From assembly GCA_023428035.1 (NCBI GenBank), contig JAEYZO010000221.1, positions 1 through 5,691 on the forward strand: 5,691 bases of DNA. The letters run 5' to 3'. Shown here piece by piece: positions 1 to 5,691 of the stretch; position 1 is the first letter of the stretch, and every line of letters starts with the position of its first letter. The DNA is from Pseudomonadota bacterium (GTDB lineage Bacteria; Myxococcota_A; Polyangia; Polyangiales; Ga0077539). The notes beneath the pieces are model-generated. The model was not told where the DNA came from. It saw only the letters and a list, made by a program, of their open reading frames with translations, and searched no databases. The position numbers were made by a program, and so were the translations under genes.

Positions 1-1236
1 GGGCTTCTGCGCGGCCTCGGTGGGCGCCGGCGGCGGGAACACCCGCGCCGTGGGGAGCGTGGGCGGCAGCGAGGTGGGGGCCACCTGGGTCGGGGCCTCG
101 TCGGCGTGGGAGCGCGGCGCGACGGAGTTCTGCCCCGCCGGGGGCGTGGTGAGCGCGTGGGCCGACGGGGGCACCGAGGGGGGCACCGAGGGGCGCTCCT
201 CGCCGGGCAGGAGCGAGCCGCGGAAGATCGGGATGTCGCGGGTGGTGGCGCGGCGCCGCGCGTGCTCGTCGCTGATCTTCGCGGCGGCGGCCGTCTTCAC
301 GTACTCAGCGACGGCGCGGTAGGAGGCGATCTTGTTGTTGGGGGCCGCGGCCTCGAGGGCGTCGGCGAAGGCGGCGGCGGTGGGGTAGCGGGCCTCGGGG
401 TCGCGCGAGAGGGCGCGGGCGAGCACCTCGTCGAGGGCGACGGGGAGCTTGGGGTCGACGTCGCGCAGGCGGGTGACGGGCTTGTGCAGGAGGTTCTGCA
501 GCACCTCGCCGTCGGTCTTGCCCGGGAAGAGACGTCGGCCCGAGAGGCACTCCCAGAGCACCGTCGCCATGGAGAACAGGTCGGCCCTGCGGTCGAAGGG
601 CAGCCCGTCGGGCTGCTCGGGGGCCATGTACGAGAGCTTGCCCTTCACGATGCCGTCGCGGGTGTTGCTGATCCGCTCCTCGGCGCGGGCGATGCCGAAG
701 TCGGTGAGGCGAGAGATGCCGTCGGAGCCGACGAGGATGTTGTGCGGGGAGACGTCTCTGTGGACGATGAGGAGCGGCGTGCCGAGGTCGTCGGTGAGCT
801 CGTGGGCGCAGTGCAGGCCCGCGAGCACGTCGAGGGCGACGCGCAGGCTCACCTCGAGCGGGATGCGGTCTTCGCTGGCGCGGGCGGACTTGTAGATCCC
901 GAGGAGCTGGTCGCCCTCGATGTACTCCGAGACGATGAACGTCCCGTGCTCGGTGTGCTCCAGGTCGAGGGTGCCCACCACGTTCGGGTGGTGGATGCGC
1001 GCCGCGAGGCGGCCCTCGTCGAGGAACATCTGCACGAACTGCTCGTCCTTGAGCAGGTGGGGGTGCAGGACCTTGATGGCCACGAGGCGCTGAAAGCCCG
1101 CGGCGGCGAGGGCGCGGCCGAGGTAGACCGTGGCCATCCCCCCGGTGCCGAGCTCCGAGACCACCTCGTAGCGGCCGAGGCGAGCGCCGGGCGGCAGCGA
1201 CGTGAGCGGCGGCATGGGCGGCGCGGCGTTGGGCAT
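1..1236 (-). CDS. Ser/Thr protein kinase (C-terminus beyond window)
   Basis: This is a eukaryote-like (Hanks-type) Ser/Thr protein kinase that should phosphorylate proteins using ATP. Numbered from the ATG at 1236, the catalytic domain spans about residues 23-295. Visible motifs are the glycine loop GTGGMATVY (30-38), AIK with Lys55, the helix-C Glu74, HRDVSPHN (159-166; catalytic Asp161, Asn166), DFG (179-181) and APE (205-207), so all core catalytic residues are present. The activation segment reads VKGKLSYMAPEQ, with Lys-Leu where many bacterial kinases have Gly-Thr; from memory this form is common in myxobacterial kinases. After the domain comes a low-complexity Pro/Ala/Thr-rich tail (about 296-412) with no transmembrane segment before the left edge. 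The start is uncertain: an in-frame GTG at 1266 and an ATG at 1215 are alternatives, and none has a clear Shine-Dalgarno. I chose 1236 because it leaves a normal leader behind the candidate promoter. Substrate and input signal cannot be inferred. Confidence 0.95.
   Translation of the reverse strand, partial: MPNAAPPMPPLTSLPPGARLGRYEVVSELGTGGMATVYLGRALAAAGFQRLVAIKVLHPHLLKDEQFVQMFLDEGRLAARIHHPNVVGTLDLEHTEHGTFIVSEYIEGDQLLGIYKSARASEDRIPLEVSLRVALDVLAGLHCAHELTDDLGTPLLIVHRDVSPHNILVGSDGISRLTDFGIARAEERISNTRDGIVKGKLSYMAPEQPDGLPFDRRADLFSMATVLWECLSGRRLFPGKTDGEVLQNLLHKPVTRLRDVDPKLPVALDEVLARALSRDPEARYPTAAAFADALEAAAPNNKIASYRAVAEYVKTAAAAKISDEHARRRATTRDIPIFRGSLLPGEERPSVPPSVPPSAHALTTPPAGQNSVAPRSHADEAPTQVAPTSLPPTLPTARVFPPPAPTEAAQKP
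169..192. repeat. 12-bp tandem duplication in kinase tail
   Basis: The unit GGGCACCGAGGG occurs twice in perfect tandem (169-180 and 181-192). On the minus strand it encodes a repeated Pro-Ser-Val-Pro within the proline-rich tail of the kinase. It keeps the frame and looks like simple slippage growth of a flexible linker. Confidence 0.85.
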
Positions 1237-1270
1237 CGGGATCGAGACGGGCAGCGGCGGAGGCACGGCG

Positions 1271-1285
1271 ATGGTCGGGGACCAT
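1271..1285. promoter_or_regulatory. Inverted repeat, possible operator between divergent genes
   Basis: ATGGTC, three bases (GGG), then GACCAT form a perfect 6-bp inverted repeat. It covers most of the candidate -10 box of the kinase and lies in the region shared with the divergent cyclic-nucleotide-binding gene. The short dyad with a 3-base centre would suit a dimeric repressor, but it is too short to exclude chance. It does not look like the canonical CRP site (TGTGA-N6-TCACA). Confidence 0.35.
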
Positions 1286-1309
1286 ACCAACCGTCGGCCC
1301 CGCGTTGAA
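1281..1309 (-). promoter_or_regulatory. Candidate sigma-70-type promoter of the kinase
   Basis: On the minus strand TTCAAC (1309-1304) and TATGGT (1286-1281) are separated by exactly 17 bases. TATGGT matches the -10 consensus at 4 of 6 positions, but TTCAAC matches the -35 consensus at only 3 of 6. Transcription would begin near 1274, which leaves a leader of about 35-40 bases before the ATG at 1236 and almost none before the GTG at 1266. This rests on motif matching alone; in very GC-rich DNA a relatively AT-rich patch is mildly supportive. Confidence 0.35.
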
Positions 1310-1390
1310 GCCCCCCGTCTGCCTCGGGGTGGCCGCGGCCATCAACGCGCGATGGCGGATCGATGGGCAGTCGTGGCAGTCTCGCCGACG

Positions 1391-1945
1391 ATGAGCGACG
1401 AGCCCGCGCGCCCCGACGACGGTGTCGTGCCGCCCGCCCGACAGAGCTCCGAGGCCCTCGACAACCTCTGGCACGGCGTCGAGGCGGTGGTGAAGGGGTC
1501 GTTCCTCTTCCGCTCCCTCGACGACGCCTCGCGGCGCGAGCTGGTCGACCGCGGGGTGGTGATGCTCTTCCCCGCGGGCCGGGTGATCCTCGAAGAGGGC
1601 GCCGAGGGCGCGGAGTTCTACCTCATGGACCGCGGGGTCGTTGAGGTCACCACCCGCGGCCCCGACGGCGGGTCGATCGTGCTCTCGACCCTGCAGCGCG
1701 GGGCCTTCTTCGGCGAGGTGGCGCTGCTCCAGGGCACGCCGCGCACGGCCACGGTCACCGCGCTCACCGAGGTGATCGCGGTGCGCTTCGACCGCGCCGA
1801 CATCGACGAGGTGCTCGACCGCGACGTCTCGGCGCGGCGGCTCCTGCAGGCGATGATCGCGGGCCGCGCGCGCGACACCGCCGAGAAGGTCTCCCGCGCC
1901 CTCTCGTCGGCGCCGCCTTCCGCCCCGGGCGACCCGGAGACCTGA
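1391..1945 (+). CDS. Cyclic nucleotide-binding (CNB) domain protein
   Basis: This is a small (184 aa) cytoplasmic protein made of one CRP/FNR-type cyclic nucleotide-binding domain, about residues 37-160. The phosphate-binding cassette is intact: FGEVALL (107-113), whose Gly-Glu would contact the ribose, and PRTATV (117-122), whose Arg118 would contact the cyclic phosphate. cAMP or cGMP binding is therefore plausible. There is no C-terminal helix-turn-helix; the protein ends in a short helix and a Ser/Ala/Pro-rich tail, so it is probably not a DNA-binding regulator by itself. It may act through a partner or as a sensor. It is the first gene of a tight plus-strand cluster and is divergent from a protein kinase. 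The start is uncertain: an in-frame ATG at 1352 would add 13 residues, and neither start has a good Shine-Dalgarno. I prefer 1391 because the polar N-terminus MSDEPARPDD looks natural. Confidence 0.88.
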   Translation: MSDEPARPDDGVVPPARQSSEALDNLWHGVEAVVKGSFLFRSLDDASRRELVDRGVVMLFPAGRVILEEGAEGAEFYLMDRGVVEVTTRGPDGGSIVLSTLQRGAFFGEVALLQGTPRTATVTALTEVIAVRFDRADIDEVLDRDVSARRLLQAMIAGRARDTAEKVSRALSSAPPSAPGDPET

Positions 1946-1950
1946 GCGCC

Positions 1951-2673
1951 GTGTCGCTGGCGGTGACGCTCCACCCCTTCGACGAGGCCGAGTACCTCGG
2001 GTGGTGGGTCCCCGTCGCGCTGGGGCGGCTCCCCCTGGAGCACGTGATCGACGACGTCTCCGCCGAGCACGGGCTCGTCGCGGTGGTGCGCGAGTACGGC
2101 GCGCAGCTCCCCGCGGCCCTCGCCGCCCTCCGCGCGGGCGACGGTGTGCCCTGGAGCGCGACGGTGAACCTCGGCTGGGCCCTGGTGAACGCCTGGCGCC
2201 ACCCCTCGTGGTTCCTCGGCGACCTCGGCCTCTCGTACTGGCGCGCCGCGGGGGAGTGCCCCTTCCGCCCCTACACCCGCTCGATGTCCGTGCTCGCCGC
2301 CCGCGCTCGCGGCGTGGGGGCCGCTTCGTGCGAGGTGCGCGAGGGCTTCGCGGGCCCCCACTCCGCGGGCTCCTACGTCACCCCCGGCGACGTGTACCTC
2401 CTCATCCGAGACATCGAGAAGCGCCCGCAGCTCTTCGCCGAGCGGTTGCAGGCCGCGGGCTACGACGCCCGCGAGGCCCTATGCGTCGCGCTCGAGGCCG
2501 CTCACTACGCCCGCGAGCGTCACCTCGGGCTGATCGAGGCTACGCACCTCGTCGACCCCGCGTCGCGCACCGCGCGCTACCCCCTGGACCACCTGCGCGG
2601 CGGCTGGCGCGGGGGGCTCAACCGCGAGGTGGTGTCGCGCGTCGACGAGGCCTTCGCGCGCGAGGGCGTGTAG
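1951..2673 (+). CDS. Conserved-looking protein of unknown function (240 aa)
   Basis: I do not recognise a family for this protein. It begins with GTG five bases after the stop of the CNB gene, which suggests translational coupling, and a GGAG at 1936-1939 could serve as a rather distant ribosome binding site. The protein is predicted soluble, with no signal peptide and no convincing membrane segment. It is rich in tryptophan and aromatic residues: GWW (17-19), NLGW (73-76), a cluster WRHPSWFLG (82-90) and SYW (95-97). A Gly/Pro-containing stretch, GPHSAGSYVTPGDVYLL (135-151), is followed by a helical part with several His and Arg residues (about 155-200). Third-position G/C use matches its neighbours, which supports a real gene. 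Its place between a CNB protein and a Uma2 protein gives no firm clue to function. Confidence 0.85.
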   Translation: MSLAVTLHPFDEAEYLGWWVPVALGRLPLEHVIDDVSAEHGLVAVVREYGAQLPAALAALRAGDGVPWSATVNLGWALVNAWRHPSWFLGDLGLSYWRAAGECPFRPYTRSMSVLAARARGVGAASCEVREGFAGPHSAGSYVTPGDVYLLIRDIEKRPQLFAERLQAAGYDAREALCVALEAAHYARERHLGLIEATHLVDPASRTARYPLDHLRGGWRGGLNREVVSRVDEAFAREGV

Positions 2674-2683
2674 GCTCCCTCGC

Positions 2684-3286
2684 ATGGGCGCCGCGGCCGA
2701 AGCACTCCCCGATTTCGACGCGCTCTACCGCGAGATCATCGCGCTGCCCCAGGGGGTGACTGGCGAGATCCTCGACCCCGGCGCGCTGCGCACGATGTCG
2801 CGCCCTGGCCGCCCGCACCGGTACACCGCGCGCCGCCTCGGCGACGCGCTCTCGGGCTTCGACCGCAACCTCGGGGGCACCGGCTGGTGGATCGACGTCG
2901 AGGCCGAGGTGCGCTTCGGCCCGAGGCTCCTGGTCCCTGACCTCGCGGGGTGGCGCGTCGAGAGGGCACCGACCTTCCCTGACGAGAGCCCGATCACGCT
3001 CTGCCCCGACTGGGCCTGCGAGGTGCTCTCGCCCAGGACGGCGCGAGTCGACCGGGTGAAGAAGCTCCCGCGCTACATCGCCGAGGGCGTGGCGCACGTG
3101 TGGCTCGTCGACCCTGACCAGCGCTTCGTCGAGGTCTTCGCCGCGGTCGACGGCAGGCCCGTGCTGATCGCCTCGGCGGACACCGACGCGAAGGCCGCGC
3201 TCCCTCCCTTCGAGGGCGAGTTCGAGCTCGCGCCGTGGTGGCTCCCCGTAGAGGGTGAGGGCTCAGCGCGGGCGGAAGACGAGTGA
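2684..3286 (+). CDS. Uma2 family putative endonuclease (DUF820)
   Basis: This 200-aa protein fits the usual size of the Uma2 (DUF820) family, a PD-(D/E)XK nuclease-fold family whose cellular role is mostly unknown. Visible hallmarks in order are DVEAEVRFG (71-79), LVPDLAGW with Asp86 (83-90), CEVLSPRT with Glu113 (112-119), the DRVKKLPRYIAEGVAHVW helix with Lys126/Lys127 (123-140), and LVDPDQRFVEVF (141-152). Asp86, Glu113 and a Lys from the following helix would form the metal and catalytic site, by analogy with the family. No DNA-binding or toxin/antitoxin partner is visible. The ATG lies 10 bases after the stop of the upstream gene, so it is probably the last gene of the operon. Its 3' end overlaps the convergent msrB gene by 24 bases. 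Many genomes carry numerous Uma2 copies, so the neighbourhood may say little about its job. Confidence 0.9.
   Translation: MGAAAEALPDFDALYREIIALPQGVTGEILDPGALRTMSRPGRPHRYTARRLGDALSGFDRNLGGTGWWIDVEAEVRFGPRLLVPDLAGWRVERAPTFPDESPITLCPDWACEVLSPRTARVDRVKKLPRYIAEGVAHVWLVDPDQRFVEVFAAVDGRPVLIASADTDAKAALPPFEGEFELAPWWLPVEGEGSARAEDE
3263..3286. other. 24-bp convergent overlap of Uma2 and msrB 3' ends
   Basis: The Uma2 stop (TGA, 3284-3286) lies inside msrB, and the msrB stop (TGA on the minus strand, 3265-3263) lies inside the Uma2 gene. These 24 bases therefore encode the C-termini of both proteins (GSARAED region of Uma2; LVFRPR of MsrB). There is no room for a dedicated terminator between the genes, and I see no stem-loop plus T-run nearby. 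Confidence 0.9.
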
Positions 3287-3793
3287 CACGGAGTTGATGC
3301 AGTAGCGCAGGCCCGTGGGCTGAGGGCCGTCGTCGAAGACGTGCCCGAGGTGCCCGCCGCAGCGCGCGCAGTGCACCTCGGTGCGGGTCATCCCGAGGGA
3401 GTCGTCACGGGTCTCGGCCACGCGGCCGCTCTCGATGGGGCGCGTGTAGCTCGGCCAGCCCGTGCCCGAGTCGAACTTGTCCTCCGAGCGGAACAGCGGG
3501 TTGCCGCAGGCCGAGCAGAGGTAGGCGCCGCGGGCGTGGTTGTTCCAGTAGGTGCCGGTGAAGGCCCGCTCGGTGCCCTGCTCTCGCATCACGTGGAACT
3601 GCTCGGGCGTCATGCGCTGGCGCCACTGCGCGTCGGTGAGCGTGAGCCGGTCGGTGACCGGGGGCGTGGCGCCTCCGTCGGGGGGCACCGCGGGGGCGTG
3701 TCGGGGTGCGCGCTGGGTCTGCGCCGCGGCGCGGTCGCACGCAGAGACGACGAGGGCGCCGAAGAGGCCCTGGAAGAGTGTGCGTCGGTTCAT
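3263..3793 (-). CDS. msrB: Peptide-methionine (R)-S-oxide reductase, exported lipoprotein type
   Basis: MsrB reduces the R form of methionine sulfoxide in proteins back to methionine. The catalytic Cys165 sits in RYCINS (163-168). Two zinc-binding pairs are present: C93-x-x-C96 (CSACG) and C142-x-x-C145 (CARCGGHLGHVF). GTGWPSY (110-116) forms the active-site wall. The N-terminus carries a twin-arginine signal (NRRTLFQG) and a lipobox VSAC with Cys19, so the enzyme is probably exported folded by Tat and lipid-anchored in the envelope, where it would repair oxidised surface or periplasmic proteins. Residue 111 is Thr where many MsrBs have the resolving Cys (SGCGWP), and no other Cys is left for that role. 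The start at 3793 has a GGAGGT Shine-Dalgarno seven bases upstream; an in-frame GTG at 3802 would overlap that site and add only three residues. It follows the PEGA gene by 72 bases and may be co-transcribed with it. Confidence 0.95.
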   Translation of the reverse strand: MNRRTLFQGLFGALVVSACDRAAAQTQRAPRHAPAVPPDGGATPPVTDRLTLTDAQWRQRMTPEQFHVMREQGTERAFTGTYWNNHARGAYLCSACGNPLFRSEDKFDSGTGWPSYTRPIESGRVAETRDDSLGMTRTEVHCARCGGHLGHVFDDGPQPTGLRYCINSVSLVFRPR

Positions 3794-3865
3794 GGGGTCC
3801 ACCTCCGCGACGTTGAAGTCACGGGGGTAGATGTCGCCCGAGGCGCGAGAGGGTTACGGAGAATC
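3794..3865 (-). other. 72-bp gap between PEGA gene and msrB
   Basis: Apart from the msrB ribosome binding site, this gap shows no clear stem-loop terminator. Around 3854-3868 there is a locally AT-richer patch containing TAAGAT on the minus strand (overlapping the PEGA stop codon), but no matching -35 box at a proper distance. Whether msrB has its own promoter or is read through from the PEGA gene cannot be decided from sequence. Confidence 0.4.
3801..3806 (-). promoter_or_regulatory. Strong ribosome binding site of msrB
   Basis: GGAGGT on the minus strand lies seven bases before the ATG at 3793. It is the best Shine-Dalgarno in the window and decides the msrB start in favour of 3793 over the in-frame GTG at 3802. 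Confidence 0.8.
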
Positions 3866-5278
3866 TTAGAACGACAGCGTGAGCCCGGCGCCGCGGGGCG
3901 AGAGCGCGACGCCCCAGGAGGGCGGCCGCTCGAAGCGGTCGAGGGAGCCCGCGTTGCCGAGGAGCACCGCGCCTACCACGGTGGTGACGAGCCCCGCGCC
4001 GGCGACGACGCCCGACACCAGCGTCGCGTTTTGAGAGGCGTACGCGGCGCTCTCGGCGTCGTTGCGCGCCTCGATGATGGCTCCGGTGTCGCCGCAGGTC
4101 CCGTCCCGACAAGCGTCCACGCGCGCCAGGGACGCGTCGAAGGCGTCGAGGTCGCTGGCGTACTGCGGCGCGAACACGGCGAGGCCGACGCCCCCGGCGA
4201 CGAGCAGGCCCAACCCCACGCCTCCCACGATGAAGGCCACCCGGCGGCGCGCGCGCACCTGCGAGAGCGCCTCCTCGCGGAAGGCGGGCGACGGGTCCAT
4301 CCACACCGAGACGGGGGTGGTGGCGCCCGCGGTGAGGGTCACGTCGCGCTCGTGAGGGAGGTAGCGGTCGACCTCCACGCGGAGCCGGTGAGGCCCCGGC
4401 GGGATCGCGTCTCGCCCGTCGATCGAGACGCGCCGTCCGTCGACGAAGGCCACCGCGCCGGGCTGAGACGCGTTCACCCGCAGGCGCGCGGCCTGAGCCT
4501 CGGGGATGGGCTCCCTCCACGCGAGCGCGGCCTCGACCACCGCGCCCTGCCCGTGCACCTCGACCTCGGTCTCATAAGGGACGTACCCGTCGCGCTCGAC
4601 GCGCACGCGGTGACGTCCCTCGGGCACGCGGAGGGCCTCTCGCGCGGGGGTGACCGCGAGCGCTCGGCCGTCGACCAGCACCCGCGCGCCGGGCACCGCG
4701 CACTCCACGCGCAGCGACGAGCGCACGGGCTCCAGCGCGTCTCTCAGCTCCACGGTCGCGCCGCCCACCACGGGGAGCTCTCGCTCCAGCGGCTCGAAGC
4801 CCGGCGCGCGCAGCACCACCCGCCGCGTGCCGGCTGACACCGGGAGTCCGTCGCGGGCTCGCTCGACGGGTCTCTCGACGCCGTCGACGCGCACCGTGAG
4901 CCCGGGGGCCTCGGTGAGCACCCGGAGCGCGCCGATGCGCGAGGGGAGACGCTGGAGCGCGGCGTCGACCTCGGAGCGGTGCCGCGCGACGGCCTCGGGC
5001 GAGGCCTGCGTCTGGAACGCCCGCAGCGCGTCGAGGGCCTCGACGTAGTGCCCGAGCGACTCGTGCGCGACGGCGATGTTGTAGAGCAGAGACGGCCGTC
5101 GGAGCAGCTCCATCGATCGCTGGAACTCCACCAGCGCGCCGGCGTGGTCGCCGTCGGTGAAGAGCGCGACGCCGCGCTCGAAGTGGGCGCGGCCCTCGGT
5201 CTCGGCGTTCGGCGCGGGCTGCGCGAGGGCCGTGGGGGAGAGGGCGCTGAGCGCGAGGGCCAGGGCGAGGCGCTTCAC
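3866..5278 (-). CDS. TPR and triple-PEGA domain exported membrane protein
   Basis: This 470-aa envelope protein starts with a Sec signal peptide (MKRLALALALSALSPTALA, cleavage likely after residue 19). Two TPR-like helical repeats follow (about 29-62 and 64-97). Three PEGA domains come next (about 115-182, 187-252 and 264-328), recognisable by repeated VDG turns and the endings RAPGF, ERDGY and EVDRY. Two hydrophobic segments, about 347-370 and 420-441, flank a loop with Cys390 and Cys395 that could form a disulfide. The C-terminal strand alternates polar and non-polar residues and ends in Phe, recalling outer-membrane proteins. PEGA domains are beta-sandwich modules of surface or periplasmic proteins, and the TPRs suggest protein-protein contacts; the exact role is unknown. 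The start is a GTG sharing four bases (GTGA) with the upstream stop, and a GAGGT nine bases upstream could be the ribosome binding site. Similar TPR/PEGA proteins are numerous in Polyangia. Confidence 0.9.
   Translation of the reverse strand: MKRLALALALSALSPTALAQPAPNAETEGRAHFERGVALFTDGDHAGALVEFQRSMELLRRPSLLYNIAVAHESLGHYVEALDALRAFQTQASPEAVARHRSEVDAALQRLPSRIGALRVLTEAPGLTVRVDGVERPVERARDGLPVSAGTRRVVLRAPGFEPLERELPVVGGATVELRDALEPVRSSLRVECAVPGARVLVDGRALAVTPAREALRVPEGRHRVRVERDGYVPYETEVEVHGQGAVVEAALAWREPIPEAQAARLRVNASQPGAVAFVDGRRVSIDGRDAIPPGPHRLRVEVDRYLPHERDVTLTAGATTPVSVWMDPSPAFREEALSQVRARRRVAFIVGGVGLGLLVAGGVGLAVFAPQYASDLDAFDASLARVDACRDGTCGDTGAIIEARNDAESAAYASQNATLVSGVVAGAGLVTTVVGAVLLGNAGSLDRFERPPSWGVALSPRGAGLTLSF
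5275..5278 (-). other. GTGA stop/start overlap between two PEGA genes
   Basis: On the minus strand the GTG start of the TPR/PEGA gene (5278-5276) overlaps the TGA stop of the upstream PEGA gene (5277-5275). Such a 4-base overlap normally means one mRNA and coupled translation. Confidence 0.85.
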
Positions 5279-5691
5279 GGCGGGGGGACCTCGTGGTCGA
5301 TGCGTCGGCGCGGCGTGGGAGAAGGCTCGGGCGAGCGCGGGTGGGAGGGCTGTACGCGCGGTCGCGGCGCGGGCTCGACGCGAGGTCGCTCGCGGGCGAC
5401 GAGGGACTGCGAGACGCGCGCGTCGGAGTCGGCGCGGAGCACGTCGGTCCAGGGCTCGTAGCCCTCGGCCTCGATGCGCAGGGAGTAGGCGCGGTGGTCG
5501 CGCGGTCGGCGCACCGAGGCGTGGCCCACGCCCAGAGACTCTCCGTCGAGGACGATGCGCGCCTCGCTGGGGCGAGCGTCGATGGTGAACACCACCTCCG
5601 AGGGCGCGGGCGGTGGCGTCGCGGGAGGAGCGCTCACCGCGGCGGCGACCGTGGGCGGAGCGCGCTCCGGCGCGCGGGAGGAGAGCGAGAC
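5275..5691 (-). CDS. C-terminal part of a PEGA-domain protein (N-terminus beyond window)
   Basis: The frame is open from the right edge to the TGA at 5275, giving 138 visible residues. A GTG at 5637 could be read as a start, but the coding frame continues upstream with the same Ala/Pro-rich character, so a longer gene entering from the right is more likely. Visible parts are a Pro/Ala/Ser-rich linker (about 1-31), one PEGA domain (about 32-100, with IVLDGESLG and EAEGYEPW) and a basic, proline-rich tail (RPRVEPAPRPRVQPSHPRSP). In Polyangia a single PEGA domain after a proline-rich linker is often the C-terminus of a Ser/Thr protein kinase; that is a guess here because the N-terminus is not in the window. 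It is coupled to the downstream TPR/PEGA gene by the GTGA overlap, so the two products probably act together. Confidence 0.75.
   Translation of the reverse strand, partial: VSLSSRAPERAPPTVAAAVSAPPATPPPAPSEVVFTIDARPSEARIVLDGESLGVGHASVRRPRDHRAYSLRIEAEGYEPWTDVLRADSDARVSQSLVARERPRVEPAPRPRVQPSHPRSPEPSPTPRRRIDHEVPPP

Noticed and set aside
106..1308. Long plus-strand open frame (400 codons) opposite the kinase
   Set aside because: It lies antisense to a kinase with all catalytic motifs, and its translation is rich in Arg/Gly/Val/Glu with no recognisable motif. Long antisense frames are expected in DNA this GC-rich.
1305..1333. TTGAAG as a -35 box for the cyclic-nucleotide-binding gene
   Set aside because: No -10-like hexamer occurs at 16-18 bases downstream; the sequence there is GGTGGC.
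1331..1340. 10-bp palindrome GGCCGCGGCC in the divergent intergenic region
   Set aside because: It is made only of G and C, and such palindromes are common by chance at this base composition. It is not placed near a recognisable promoter element.
305..1474. Long minus-strand open frame (389 codons) overlapping the kinase in another frame
   Set aside because: The kinase frame on the same strand carries the full catalytic motif set. This frame gives Arg/Pro/Ala-rich low-complexity protein.
3341..4837. Plus-strand open frame of 498 codons across msrB and the PEGA gene
   Set aside because: It runs antisense to two well-supported genes and their intergenic gap, and its product is low-complexity Arg/Gly/His/Val-rich sequence without domain motifs.
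5275..5637. Stand-alone 120-aa PEGA protein starting at the GTG at 5637
   Set aside because: The frame stays open to the right edge with the same Pro/Ala-rich coding character, and no ribosome binding site precedes the GTG, so a truncated longer gene is more likely.

Overview
The window is very GC-rich coding DNA with almost every codon ending in G or C. It holds a Ser/Thr kinase whose catalytic loop reads HRDVSPHN, PEGA-domain proteins and a TPR/PEGA exported protein. That combination is typical of Myxococcota, probably class Polyangia (a Sandaracinus- or Sorangium-like organism). The taxonomic guess is inference from gene content and composition. The region looks like ordinary chromosomal sequence: I see no mobile element, phage gene, RNA gene or CRISPR array.

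Layout, left to right. (1) Bases 1-1236, minus strand: a eukaryote-like Ser/Thr protein kinase with a complete catalytic domain and a Pro/Ala-rich tail that runs off the left edge. (2) Bases 1237-1390: a divergent intergenic region with a candidate kinase promoter and a perfect 6-bp inverted repeat over its -10 box. (3) Bases 1391-3286, plus strand: a tight three-gene cluster of a stand-alone cyclic-nucleotide-binding domain protein, an unrecognised 240-aa protein and a Uma2-family putative endonuclease, with gaps of 5 and 10 bases. (4) Bases 3263-5691, minus strand: read in transcription order, the C-terminal end of a PEGA-domain protein running off the right edge, a TPR plus triple-PEGA exported membrane protein, and a Tat/lipoprotein-type methionine sulfoxide reductase B (msrB). 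The first two overlap by 4 bases (GTGA). The Uma2 and msrB genes converge and overlap by 24 bases.

How the genes may work together. The kinase and the cyclic-nucleotide-binding protein share a short divergent promoter region, so shared control of two signalling proteins is plausible but unproven. The minus-strand cluster is an envelope set: two PEGA proteins and an exported, lipid-anchored repair enzyme for oxidised methionines. No clearly new multi-gene system is visible. The least explained items are the 240-aa protein with no recognised family, its link to a CNB protein and a Uma2 nuclease, and the inverted repeat in the divergent promoter.
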